Of a stretch of DNA of 64,000 bases, positions 17,328 to 25,983 are shown piece after piece (position 1 is the first letter of the stretch; every line of letters begins with the position of its first letter). Source of the DNA: Opitutia bacterium (GTDB lineage: Bacteria; Verrucomicrobiota; Verrucomicrobiia; Opitutales; Seribacteraceae); contig PAZC01000024.1 of the NCBI GenBank assembly GCA_002716045.1, forward strand, positions 19,836 to 83,835, written 5' to 3'. Under the pieces are notes generated by a model. That model saw only the letters and a program-made list of their open reading frames with translations. It ran no database searches and was not told the origin of the DNA. Position numbers and translations under genes: made by a program.

Positions 17328-19601
17328 ATGGGTTTGGCGGTGAACGTTTACGTATACAAGAACGACAAGAAGTCGGGGCCTTTTTCTCTGGATGAATTGC
17401 AAGCCAGCCTGGACGAAGGGGCATTCAGTCCCATAGATTCGGCTTGGTTTGAGGGTTGCGAGGAATGGACCACGGTTTCTCATGTGCCGGGAATATTGAT
17501 TTCGGAGGAGAAGAGGCGGCAGCACTTGGTTCCTCCTTTTGAGGCTTATTCCGGAGACAAGCCATTTGTTTTCGTGAGTTATTCCCATGCCGACGGCGAA
17601 CTCGTGTTCAGGGAAATTCGCCGCCTCCATGAAGCTGGATATCGTATTTGGTATGACGAGGGAATCGATCCAGGGCAGGATTGGCCCGAACATATTGCCA
17701 AGGCAGTCATCGATTGTGACCTTTTCCTTATGTTTACTTCTCCGCGATCGGCTGCCTCTGAGAATTGTCGCAACGAAGTCAATCTCGCCCTTAATCGGAA
17801 AAAGAAATTTCTAGCCATTTATCTTGAGCATACCGAGCTTCCGCCTGGTCTCGAGTTACGCATGGGTGATCTGCAGGCCATCCTGAAGTTTCGAATGCCT
17901 GATGCCACTTATCGAAAGAAGGTATACATGGGACTTGAAGCCATGTTGGGAGAAGGTGGTCGTGATCTTCCCGAAGGTGATGATCCGGTGGCGGAGGCGC
18001 TGAAGATCGAGGTAGTCGCGGATTACCTCATGGCTCCGGTGGACGCCGACTTGGCATCCGAATATCTGCCGAAAGAGGAGGCGAGCTCATCCAAGTCTGC
18101 GAAGAAAGGGGTGGGAATCTCTTTTGTGTGGGCGCTTGCTGCGGTTTGCATTGCCTTGGCGGTATATTTTTACACCCAGCAAGATCGGGGGGAAAACAAT
18201 TCAGCCAAACAAGACCCCAAGCCGCAACCAGTCGAGATGGCTTTGCCATTGGATGCCAAGTCGAAGCAGGAACTTGAGAAGGAACAACTGGATCGGGAGG
18301 AACTGGAAAGTTTACGCGAAATGGTGGCCAAGCAAAAACAGGATCAGGAGATCCAGTCCCAACTGAATGACGCCGTCGACCTTCAGGTCTATCTGGAATC
18401 GCTCAAGCGAGCCGTCGAACTGGAGGCTTACCAAGGAGCTGCTTTGCTGGCTGCTCAAAAAGTACTGACCCACGATTACGTCTTCGACAATGACCAAGGC
18501 GAACTGGATCGACGTCTTCTGTTTGAGGGGCCTGGCGAGGTCTGGAACAGAGTTAAGTTGGGTGAAGTAGGTGTTTATCCTGAAAATTCTCAGGGAGAGT
18601 ACGAGGCTTTGTCCTCGATAGTTAGCTTTTCAGGCATTCGTGACGTTTGGCGCTACAATCTGACCGAATACACTCCAGTAAAGGTGGGGAACACCTTCAC
18701 CGGGCAGGCCAAGTACGAGACAAAGCGAGAACACTTGCGCCCCATTTTTTCCTTTGGCCAGATCCGGGCGCTTGTCGCAGATGAGAAGTTTGATTCAGAG
18801 GACAAATCTTCTGAAAAAGTGGAAAAGCTCACCCAACATGGGAATTTCCTTATCCAAGGTCGTCGTCAAGTCCGACAAGTAACTTCCACCCACTGGGCGG
18901 GAAACATCAAGGGACAGGTTCTCGAAAAGCCCGAACTCACCCTGGAGTCTCATTTCGTGCAGGATCAGATCGAGCAATATCTGGACGGTGAAAATAGCCG
19001 GGTTCGGGCTCCTTTGCTCGACCTCTTGGACACACTCCTTGTGGACCAGAGCGTGGATGTCTTGTTCAAGGCATTCATTCACGACAAGCTATGTAAGATT
19101 CTTTTGCCTCGCGGCGATCAATGGGGTGTCCCTTTTTCACCATGGTTGATTGAGGACCATAATCGCCTGCAGGAAATTCTCAGGACACCGCTCAAGAGCA
19201 CTGACTGGATGAATCCGGAACCGTTTCAGGAAGTGAAGGAAGATCTTGCTGTCTACTATCGGGATTTAAATACACGAAGCTATTCCGCTGAAGCCAATGT
19301 GTACGTAAACTTCCTGCGAGACATCTCGGCTGCCACCCATGCTTTTGCAGGCCACGTTGACGAGCTGAACCAACCTCGCTTCATCGACGAGGATAATCCC
19401 CCCTCTTTTCTTTGGTGCCTTGTCTTGGAGCAAAGCGAAGTCGAATTCCAACAGTTCAGTGGATCTAACGGAATTCCATTCAGTCCCTTGATCTCGCTCA
19501 GGGGCGATTTGGAGGATGCTTACCAGAAGGTCCTGTCTGAGTTGGGCGAAGGCGCGGCCGAAATGGAGGACCTTTTGCCTTTTCCATATCCGGGGCAATA
19601 G
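17328..19601 (+). CDS. GYF_2-TIR-transmembrane protein with large C-terminal domain of unknown function
   Basis: N-terminal GYF_2-like 'NVYVYKNDKKSGPFSLDELQASLDEGAFSPIDSAWFEGCEEWTTVSHV'; TIR 'KPFVFVSYSHADGELVFREIRRLHEAGYRIWYDEGIDPGQDWPEHIAKAVIDCDLFLMFTSPRSAASENCRNEVNLAL'; TM 'GISFVWALAAVCIALAVYFYT'. Confidence 0.85.
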   Translation: MGLAVNVYVYKNDKKSGPFSLDELQASLDEGAFSPIDSAWFEGCEEWTTVSHVPGILISEEKRRQHLVPPFEAYSGDKPFVFVSYSHADGELVFREIRRLHEAGYRIWYDEGIDPGQDWPEHIAKAVIDCDLFLMFTSPRSAASENCRNEVNLALNRKKKFLAIYLEHTELPPGLELRMGDLQAILKFRMPDATYRKKVYMGLEAMLGEGGRDLPEGDDPVAEALKIEVVADYLMAPVDADLASEYLPKEEASSSKSAKKGVGISFVWALAAVCIALAVYFYTQQDRGENNSAKQDPKPQPVEMALPLDAKSKQELEKEQLDREELESLREMVAKQKQDQEIQSQLNDAVDLQVYLESLKRAVELEAYQGAALLAAQKVLTHDYVFDNDQGELDRRLLFEGPGEVWNRVKLGEVGVYPENSQGEYEALSSIVSFSGIRDVWRYNLTEYTPVKVGNTFTGQAKYETKREHLRPIFSFGQIRALVADEKFDSEDKSSEKVEKLTQHGNFLIQGRRQVRQVTSTHWAGNIKGQVLEKPELTLESHFVQDQIEQYLDGENSRVRAPLLDLLDTLLVDQSVDVLFKAFIHDKLCKILLPRGDQWGVPFSPWLIEDHNRLQEILRTPLKSTDWMNPEPFQEVKEDLAVYYRDLNTRSYSAEANVYVNFLRDISAATHAFAGHVDELNQPRFIDEDNPPSFLWCLVLEQSEVEFQQFSGSNGIPFSPLISLRGDLEDAYQKVLSELGEGAAEMEDLLPFPYPGQ

Positions 19602-19617
19602 GAGCCCGGAGGCTTCA

Positions 19618-21435
19618 TCAGGTTAGTGGCCAGAAGAAAAGGATCAGAGGGGTGCCGCCTGCGACGATCAGTATTTCGAGCGGCAGACCCATGCGCCAGT
19701 AGTCTCCGAAGCGGTATCCGCCTGGACCCAGAATGAGTGCATTGCACTGGTGCCCGATGGGGGTGAGGAAAGCGCAGGAGGCACCCACCGCCACGGCCAT
19801 CAGGAAAGGGTCTGGCATATAGCCCATGGTTTGCGCGATCCCCACTGAGATGGGTGCCATGATGAGGGCGGTTGCAGCGTTGTTTATGACGTCGGACAAA
19901 CACATCGTAAGGGTCATGACGACGGCCAAGGCTACCCACGCTGGAAAGGAGCCGACAGTATCAGCCATGCCTTTGGCTATGAGTTCCGCGCAACCGGTTG
20001 ATCGCAATGCCTCGCTGACGGGCATCATCGCGGCGAGGAGCACGATGACTGGCCAGTCGATGTCGCGATAGATTTCACGAGTGGGGAGTATTCCGGCAAA
20101 GACATAGGCGAGAGCTGCTCCAACGAAAGCCAACGTCATCGGAAGTATTCCGGCTGCGCTCAACCCAATGGCAGCGGCAAATACGAGAAGCGCGGGCCAT
20201 GCCTTGGGATAAGAACCAACCTTCACCTCGCGGTCCGCGAGTGGCAACAAATTTAGGGTGCCAACTTGATCATCCAATTCACTGACTTCACCATGGAGAA
20301 GGAGCACGTCCCCCAAACGGAAAACGACTTCGCTCAAGCGTGTTTGGATTGGTTCGTTTTGGCGAGCAATGGCGAGCAAGGCGCCGGATCTTCCTATGCG
20401 GCGTCTAAGGTAGGTGCGACCCCGCCCTTCGAGCGGTGACCCGGCGGTCACCACTGCCTCGACGAAGCCGAGGTTTTCTCCTTCGAGCCCATCTATGCGC
20501 TGACGAATTTCCTTCCCCAGGCGAAAACCATGCTTGGCAAGGATTTCCTGCAAGTCATTTGGGTCGGCCTTGGCGAGGAAACGGCTTTTCTCGCTTATGA
20601 TTCGGTCCGGCTGGGTGGTTACCACCTTGTTGTCCTTCTGCACAAAAGCAATCAGTTCCAGCTTGCCTTCGCATTCCTTGGAGATTTCGCCGACGGTTCG
20701 TCCAATCTCCTTGCAACCCTCGGGAACCCGGATCTCCGTGACGTATTGATCGATTTGAAACAAAGTGTCGCTTCCTGGCTTTTTTCGGTTGGTCGTTGGG
20801 ATGAGGCGCCATCCGATCAAGGCAATGAAGGCTATGCCTCCCAATGCCACGGGGACACCCACGGCAGAGAAAGCAAACAGGCCATAGGGATCTGCACCCT
20901 CGACTAGTTCGGGGCGCAAAGTTGCTATGATGATGTTTGGGGGTGTGCCGATCATCGTCATCATGCCGCCTAGAATACTGGCAAAAGCCAACGGCATGAG
21001 AAGGATACTGGCGGACCGAGCGCGTTCAGTCGCTGTCCGCAGTGTAACTGGCAGCATGAGGGCCAAGGCGCCGACGTTGTTCATGAATGCCGAGCATACC
21101 ATGACCACAGCGGAGAGAGAAAAGACATGCCCTGATTCGCTTTTGGTCAGCGGCATAATCATTCGTGCCAGCATGTCCACCACGCCTGCGTTTCGGAGAG
21201 CGCGGCTGATCACAAGCACAGCCGCCACCGTGATCACGGCTGGATGCCCGAAGCCCAATAGCAGTAGTTCGGGGTTTTGGACCAAGCTCGAGGACTCTCC
21301 TCCGAGGGCGAGGTCGGTGATGGCCAGCGCTACCAGAGAAGTGATTGCCACCACGTCGTGTCGCCATCGATTCAAGGCAAAGAGGACGAAAGTCCCGATT
21401 ATAACGCCTAACACGGCGATTTGGTCCGTGGTCAT
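19618..21435 (-). CDS. SLC13 family permease with TrkA-C (RCK_C) domains
   Basis: Multiple TM helices, 'NNVGALALMLPVTL', 'GTPPNIIIA', two soluble RCK_C-like segments, 'DVINNAATALIMAPI'. Confidence 0.9.
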   Translation of the reverse strand: MTTDQIAVLGVIIGTFVLFALNRWRHDVVAITSLVALAITDLALGGESSSLVQNPELLLLGFGHPAVITVAAVLVISRALRNAGVVDMLARMIMPLTKSESGHVFSLSAVVMVCSAFMNNVGALALMLPVTLRTATERARSASILLMPLAFASILGGMMTMIGTPPNIIIATLRPELVEGADPYGLFAFSAVGVPVALGGIAFIALIGWRLIPTTNRKKPGSDTLFQIDQYVTEIRVPEGCKEIGRTVGEISKECEGKLELIAFVQKDNKVVTTQPDRIISEKSRFLAKADPNDLQEILAKHGFRLGKEIRQRIDGLEGENLGFVEAVVTAGSPLEGRGRTYLRRRIGRSGALLAIARQNEPIQTRLSEVVFRLGDVLLLHGEVSELDDQVGTLNLLPLADREVKVGSYPKAWPALLVFAAAIGLSAAGILPMTLAFVGAALAYVFAGILPTREIYRDIDWPVIVLLAAMMPVSEALRSTGCAELIAKGMADTVGSFPAWVALAVVMTLTMCLSDVINNAATALIMAPISVGIAQTMGYMPDPFLMAVAVGASCAFLTPIGHQCNALILGPGGYRFGDYWRMGLPLEILIVAGGTPLILFFWPLT

Positions 21436-21522
21436 GCTCCTTACAAAAGTAGATGCATCTTCATCTGTCGAACAATCCTCGCCATATCGCTTCGATTCCC
21501 TTCATCTTTCAAAAGTGAAAAA

Positions 21523-21598
21523 TGGTGGCGAGACCCGGGATTGAACCGGGGACACCGCGATTTTCAGTCGCGTGCTCTACCAACTGAGCTATCTCGCC
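21523..21598 (-). tRNA. tRNA-Phe (GAA), CCA encoded
   Basis: Reverse complement GGCGAGATAGCTCAGTTGGTAGAGCACGCGACTGAAAATCGCGGTGTCCCCGGTTCAATCCCGGGTCTCGCCACCA folds as a cloverleaf with anticodon GAA and GGCGAGA/TCTCGCC acceptor pairing. Confidence 0.97.
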
Positions 21599-21698
21599 TT
21601 GTGAAATGGGAAGCAGATGGTCATAGAGTAGGGCTTGGCGATGGTCAATATCGCATTCTTTTGAAAATAAACTTCACCGCTGCCAAAACTAACCTTAA

Positions 21699-22079
21699 GT
21701 GTGTGCCATGATGAAACAAGATCGGGAGGTACATGAATTGCTCAGCGCGTTTCGTTCGTTGCCTGCAAGCGTGGGCAAACCTCTTGGTCCGGACGCGCAG
21801 AGCGTGTGCAAAGTCATCGCCGAGGTGGTTAAGAAGTATGGCTTGGAAGAATTACGTCCGGAGCAAAAGATTGTCGAGCACTGGAAAGATATCGTTGGCG
21901 AGACCTTTGCGGGACGTTGCGGTCCGAGGCGTATTACCCAAGACGGGAAATTGATTATCCAGGTGATGGGAGCCACCGTCCGTCAGGAAATGGCTTTTCG
22001 AAAGAAAGATATTTTGGCGGCAGTCCGAAAAATTCCCGGATGCAGGGTGGTAAAGGCAATTAGCCTTGTTACTTCCTGA
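21699..22079 (+). CDS. DUF721 / DciA-like protein
   Basis: 'LRPEQKIVEHWKDIVGETFAGRCGPRRITQDGKLIIQVMGATVRQEMAFRKKDILAAVRK' matches the DUF721 pattern. Confidence 0.7.
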   Translation: MCAMMKQDREVHELLSAFRSLPASVGKPLGPDAQSVCKVIAEVVKKYGLEELRPEQKIVEHWKDIVGETFAGRCGPRRITQDGKLIIQVMGATVRQEMAFRKKDILAAVRKIPGCRVVKAISLVTS

Positions 22080-22091
22080 GTGACGCCTGTT

Positions 22092-24836
22092 TCATCCCAA
22101 GGCGGCTAGAGCCGTGCGATTATCCTCCAGTTTGCCTTGGCTTTCCTCAAGTTGGCGGCGGGCGCCTTCAATTACCTGTGGCGGTGCCTTGGCCGTGAAA
22201 TCCTCGTTGTTCAAGCGAGCCTCGGTCGATGCCACTACTTTCTCGAGCTTGAGGATTTCCTTTTCCAGACGCGCTCTTTCCGCTTCCACGTCGATGGCGG
22301 AAGCAAGGTCGAGAAATGCTGTGCCGAGATCAGTTACCACGCTGGGAGCGCCTGTAGGCGCTGCATCAAGTCTATCGAAGGAAGCGGCCCCGACGAAATT
22401 GAGGATCTTTTCCTTATGCCTCTCGAGGACAACTGACTTTTCATTGGAGGAGACGTAATGGAAGGCGACTTCCTTGTTGGTTGCGAGGCCTCGTTCGGCC
22501 TTGAGCGCCCGCATGTCAGTGACGAGTTCGCGCACAGCGGTCACCTCCGTGCCGGCCTGGGCATCTAGCGTAATGCCTTTTGCGGCAAGCGCTTCCCTGA
22601 GATCTTGGGCTTGGCCTGGGTCGACGTACTGGATTGACCTGTCTTCGCCGGCATAGTCTAGCCGCTGCCATAGTTCCTCCGTGATGAAGGGCGTTACCGG
22701 GTGGAGCAGGAGCAGGGTTTGGCGAAGACAAATGTCCTGGACCGCGAGGCAACTTTCGCGGAGGTCCTCGTTGCGCAGCTTGGCTTTGGACACCTCGACG
22801 TACCAGTCGCAGAAATCGGTCCAGAAAAACCGATATATGGCATGCAGCAGTGAGTTGAACTCGTATTCGTGATGATCTTGTTCCACTTGATCCAAGGTAT
22901 CTGCCAGACGGGTCAGGATGGCATGATCCTCCGCATCGAGGTGTTCGGGTTGCAGCCGGGACAAGATAGCGTCGATGGATGAATTGTCGCGAGCATCGCC
23001 TGACATGCGCCGGAAACGAGAAACGTTCCAGAGTTTGTTGCAGAAGTTGCGGCCCTGCTCGACGCGTTCCTCGGCGAAGCGAATGTCTTGACCCTTGGGG
23101 GCGATGCTCATGATTCCATGGCGAAGTCCGTCTGCGCCGTACTTGGCGATGAGGTCTAGCGGTTCGGGCGAATTGCCGAGTGACTTCGACATCTTACGGC
23201 CTTTGCCGTCCCGGATGATGCCGGTGAAATAAACGTCGCCGAAGGGTATGCGGCGCTTGATTTCCTCGTCGTCAAGCACCGTGTCCTTGTCGGTTGGCTC
23301 GCCCATGAATTCAAGGCCCGCCATGATCATGCGGGCGACCCAGAAAAATATGATGTCCGGCCCCGTGACAAGGGCCGAGGTTGGATAAAAGGCGGCGAGG
23401 CCTTGTTCCTTCATGGCCTTTTCGTCTGGCCATCCCATGGTGGCGAAAGGCCATAGCCAAGAGGATGCCCAAGTATCAAGTACGTCCTCGTCCTGTTCCC
23501 AGTTCTCGGGATCGGCTGGGCCATCCACTGACACGTGCAAGTTCTCGGGATCGGAACGGTCGGAGCCTTTCTTGTACCATACCGGGATACGGTGCCCCCA
23601 CCAGAGTTGGCGGCTGATGCACCAGTCCCTGATATTTTCGAGCCAGTGTAGGTATGTCTTGGTCCAGCGTTCCGGGAAGTAACGAATGAAGCCTTCGGAT
23701 ACGGCTCGCTTGGCTTCCTCGACTCGTGGGTAGCGAAGGAACCATTGTTCGGAGAGGCGGGGCTCGATGGGAACATCGGCCCGCTCGGAATATCCCACGT
23801 TATTGGCGTGAGCCTCCTCATCGATGAGATCTCCCTGATCGCGCAGTTTCTCGATTGCCGCCTTGCGCGCATCGAAGCGATCCATGCCGGAAAAGTCCTC
23901 GCCAGCCAAATCGTTCAAGGTGCCATCGGGATTGAATACGTCGATGAAAGGCAAGTCGTGGCGTTGGCCGATCTCGAAGTCGAGGGCGTCATGAGCCGGA
24001 GTGACTTTGAGCATGCCGGTTCCGAAATCTTTTTCTATGGCCTCGTCCGTGATCAGAGGAATCTCAGCGGGATTGAGTGGTCGCCTGACGTGTTTTCCCT
24101 GCAGTGTCGGCCAGCGCTCATCTTCCGGATGCATCGCAATGGCGACGTCACCCATGATGGTTTCCGGTCTGGTGGTGGAGACTTCAACGTAGGACCCTGG
24201 TTCCTCCACGATCTCGTAGCGCACTTTATATAGTTTGCTGTCCTGCGGCTTCATGATTACCTCCTCGTCGGAGAGGGCAGTGAGGCTGACGGGGCACCAA
24301 TTCACCATGCGCTTGCCACGGTAAACGTAACCGCGCTCGAAAAGTTTCACGAAAGAGGTGAGTACGGCTTTCGAGTAGTCATCGTTCAAGGTGTGGACAG
24401 TTCTTTCCCAGTCACAGGAGCATCCCAGTTTGCGCAGTTGCTTCAGTATGATGCCACCATGCTTGTCGCGCCACTCCACGGCGCGCTCGAGGAATTTTTC
24501 ACGCCCAAGGTCGTGTCGGGAAAGACCTTCTTCTCGCAAAGCTCTCTCCACTTTGGTCTGGGTGGCGATCCCTGCGTGATCAGTGCCAGGTAGCCACATC
24601 ACGGAGGCTCCCTTCTGGCGGGCCCGGCGGGAAAGGATGTCCTGAATGGTGTTGTTCAGTACATGTCCCATGGTGAGTACACCGGTTACGTTGGGGGGGG
24701 GAATGACAATGGAATAAGTTTTTTGGCCTTCCGCTGGCTTGCCCGAGAAACAGCCATCTTTTTCCCAATTCCCGTACCAACGATCCTCAACTTCGTTGGG
24801 CTCGTATGCTTTCGGTATTTCAGTTGAATCACTCAT
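22092..24836 (-). CDS. valS: Valine--tRNA ligase
   Basis: 'PPPNVTGVLTMGHVLNNTIQDIL', 'MLPGTDHAGIATQ', 'GRKMSKSLGNSPEPLDLI', C-terminal coiled-coil. Confidence 0.97.
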   Translation of the reverse strand: MSDSTEIPKAYEPNEVEDRWYGNWEKDGCFSGKPAEGQKTYSIVIPPPNVTGVLTMGHVLNNTIQDILSRRARQKGASVMWLPGTDHAGIATQTKVERALREEGLSRHDLGREKFLERAVEWRDKHGGIILKQLRKLGCSCDWERTVHTLNDDYSKAVLTSFVKLFERGYVYRGKRMVNWCPVSLTALSDEEVIMKPQDSKLYKVRYEIVEEPGSYVEVSTTRPETIMGDVAIAMHPEDERWPTLQGKHVRRPLNPAEIPLITDEAIEKDFGTGMLKVTPAHDALDFEIGQRHDLPFIDVFNPDGTLNDLAGEDFSGMDRFDARKAAIEKLRDQGDLIDEEAHANNVGYSERADVPIEPRLSEQWFLRYPRVEEAKRAVSEGFIRYFPERWTKTYLHWLENIRDWCISRQLWWGHRIPVWYKKGSDRSDPENLHVSVDGPADPENWEQDEDVLDTWASSWLWPFATMGWPDEKAMKEQGLAAFYPTSALVTGPDIIFFWVARMIMAGLEFMGEPTDKDTVLDDEEIKRRIPFGDVYFTGIIRDGKGRKMSKSLGNSPEPLDLIAKYGADGLRHGIMSIAPKGQDIRFAEERVEQGRNFCNKLWNVSRFRRMSGDARDNSSIDAILSRLQPEHLDAEDHAILTRLADTLDQVEQDHHEYEFNSLLHAIYRFFWTDFCDWYVEVSKAKLRNEDLRESCLAVQDICLRQTLLLLHPVTPFITEELWQRLDYAGEDRSIQYVDPGQAQDLREALAAKGITLDAQAGTEVTAVRELVTDMRALKAERGLATNKEVAFHYVSSNEKSVVLERHKEKILNFVGAASFDRLDAAPTGAPSVVTDLGTAFLDLASAIDVEAERARLEKEILKLEKVVASTEARLNNEDFTAKAPPQVIEGARRQLEESQGKLEDNRTALAALG

Positions 24837-24860
24837 GGGCTTGTAAACAGCCTGGCGAGC

Positions 24861-25595
24861 CTAGCGAATACGATGTCCTTGGCGAGAAAAAGCGCGCGTT
24901 CGTGGCTTTTGAAACAAACTGACCTTTGGTTTCTTGAAGAACGGAGTCAGCGCGAAACCCGCGGCAAATCCGCCCAAATGAGCCATTACTGCAACCCCTC
25001 CAGCGGCTTTCATGGATTCGGGCAAGGCGAGGATTTGTTCCACTACCCAAAGCCCTAGCACCACCCACGCGGGCACGTATATTGTGCCTATAAAAATAAA
25101 CAGCCAATAGAACACCCTGACGTTGGCTCGTGGATAAAGTAGCAGGTATCCGGCGATCACCCCGGAAATGGCACCCGAGGCGCCGACCATGGGGACAGTG
25201 GATTCAGGGTCCACGAAACCTTGGGCCAAGGCCGCCGCTGTTCCGCAGGTGAGATAAAACAACAAGAAACGAATTTTTCCCATGGCGTCCTCCACGTTGT
25301 CCCCGAAAAGATAGAGGAAGAGCAAATTGCCGAGCAAGTGGGCGATGCTCCCATGGCTGAACATGGAGGTATAGATGGTGGTCCACTCCCAGATCTTGCC
25401 CTCGATCGAGCCGGTCGGGCCACCGCCGAAGAAGGCATTGGGCACGAATCCGTAGGTGAGGAAGTAGCGTTCCCATTCTTGCGGAGGCAAGGGGAATTGG
25501 TAACGAAAGAATACCAAAAGATTGGCTCCGACGAGGCACCAAGTGAGCAAAGGTAATTTGCTTGTCGGATTATCGTCTTTGTACGGAAAAAACAT
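24861..25595 (-). CDS. Rhomboid family intramembrane serine protease
   Basis: 'GASGAISGVIAGYLLLYP' (GxSG) and 'MAHLGGFAAGFAL' catalytic His; multiple TM helices. Confidence 0.92.
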   Translation of the reverse strand: MFFPYKDDNPTSKLPLLTWCLVGANLLVFFRYQFPLPPQEWERYFLTYGFVPNAFFGGGPTGSIEGKIWEWTTIYTSMFSHGSIAHLLGNLLFLYLFGDNVEDAMGKIRFLLFYLTCGTAAALAQGFVDPESTVPMVGASGAISGVIAGYLLLYPRANVRVFYWLFIFIGTIYVPAWVVLGLWVVEQILALPESMKAAGGVAVMAHLGGFAAGFALTPFFKKPKVSLFQKPRTRAFSRQGHRIR

Positions 25596-25738
25596 GTTCG
25601 GGCTAGTTTCAGTCGCTTCTGACAGAGGTCAAGCCATGGCTTGCCATTCCAAGTGAAATATGGCCTCGCTTGAATTCGGTGAAATCGAACTGATGCTTGC
25701 CTGCTTCCCAAGTTCCTCCAGAATAGTACTCCAAGTAT

Positions 25739-25981
25739 ATGACTGATCGACGATTGGCGGTGTTCGAGACGGATAAAGGAATCACCTTTTCCTTCGGTGA
25801 ACACACCTATTTCGTTTCGAAGCAAGACCCCTTTTACAATATCGCGAAAAAGTCCCTTTCCCAAGGCGACTACGTACCGTTTTACGTGGAGATGGCGAAG
25901 CGCGAGGGATTGGGGGAGGCGTTTCGTGACTCGCTCATGAAGGAAGTGAAAAATCTCAAGGACAACTCGGACGACAAATAG
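25739..25981 (+). CDS. Hypothetical small protein
   Basis: 80-aa ORF 'MTDRRLAVFETDKGITFSFGEHTYFVSKQDPFYNIAKKSLSQGDY...' with coding-like composition. Confidence 0.45.
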   Translation: MTDRRLAVFETDKGITFSFGEHTYFVSKQDPFYNIAKKSLSQGDYVPFYVEMAKREGLGEAFRDSLMKEVKNLKDNSDDK

Positions 25982-25983
25982 TT

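Noticed and set aside
17328-19601. Calling the TIR protein a known Thoeris or CBASS component
   Set aside because: No ThsA (SIR2/SLOG), CD-NTase or Cap genes nearby; domain layout differs from those described systems.
21421-21711. ORF containing 'WWRDPGLNRGHRDFQSRALPTELS'
   Set aside because: Classic spurious translation across the antisense of a tRNA gene (tRNA-Phe at 21523-21598).
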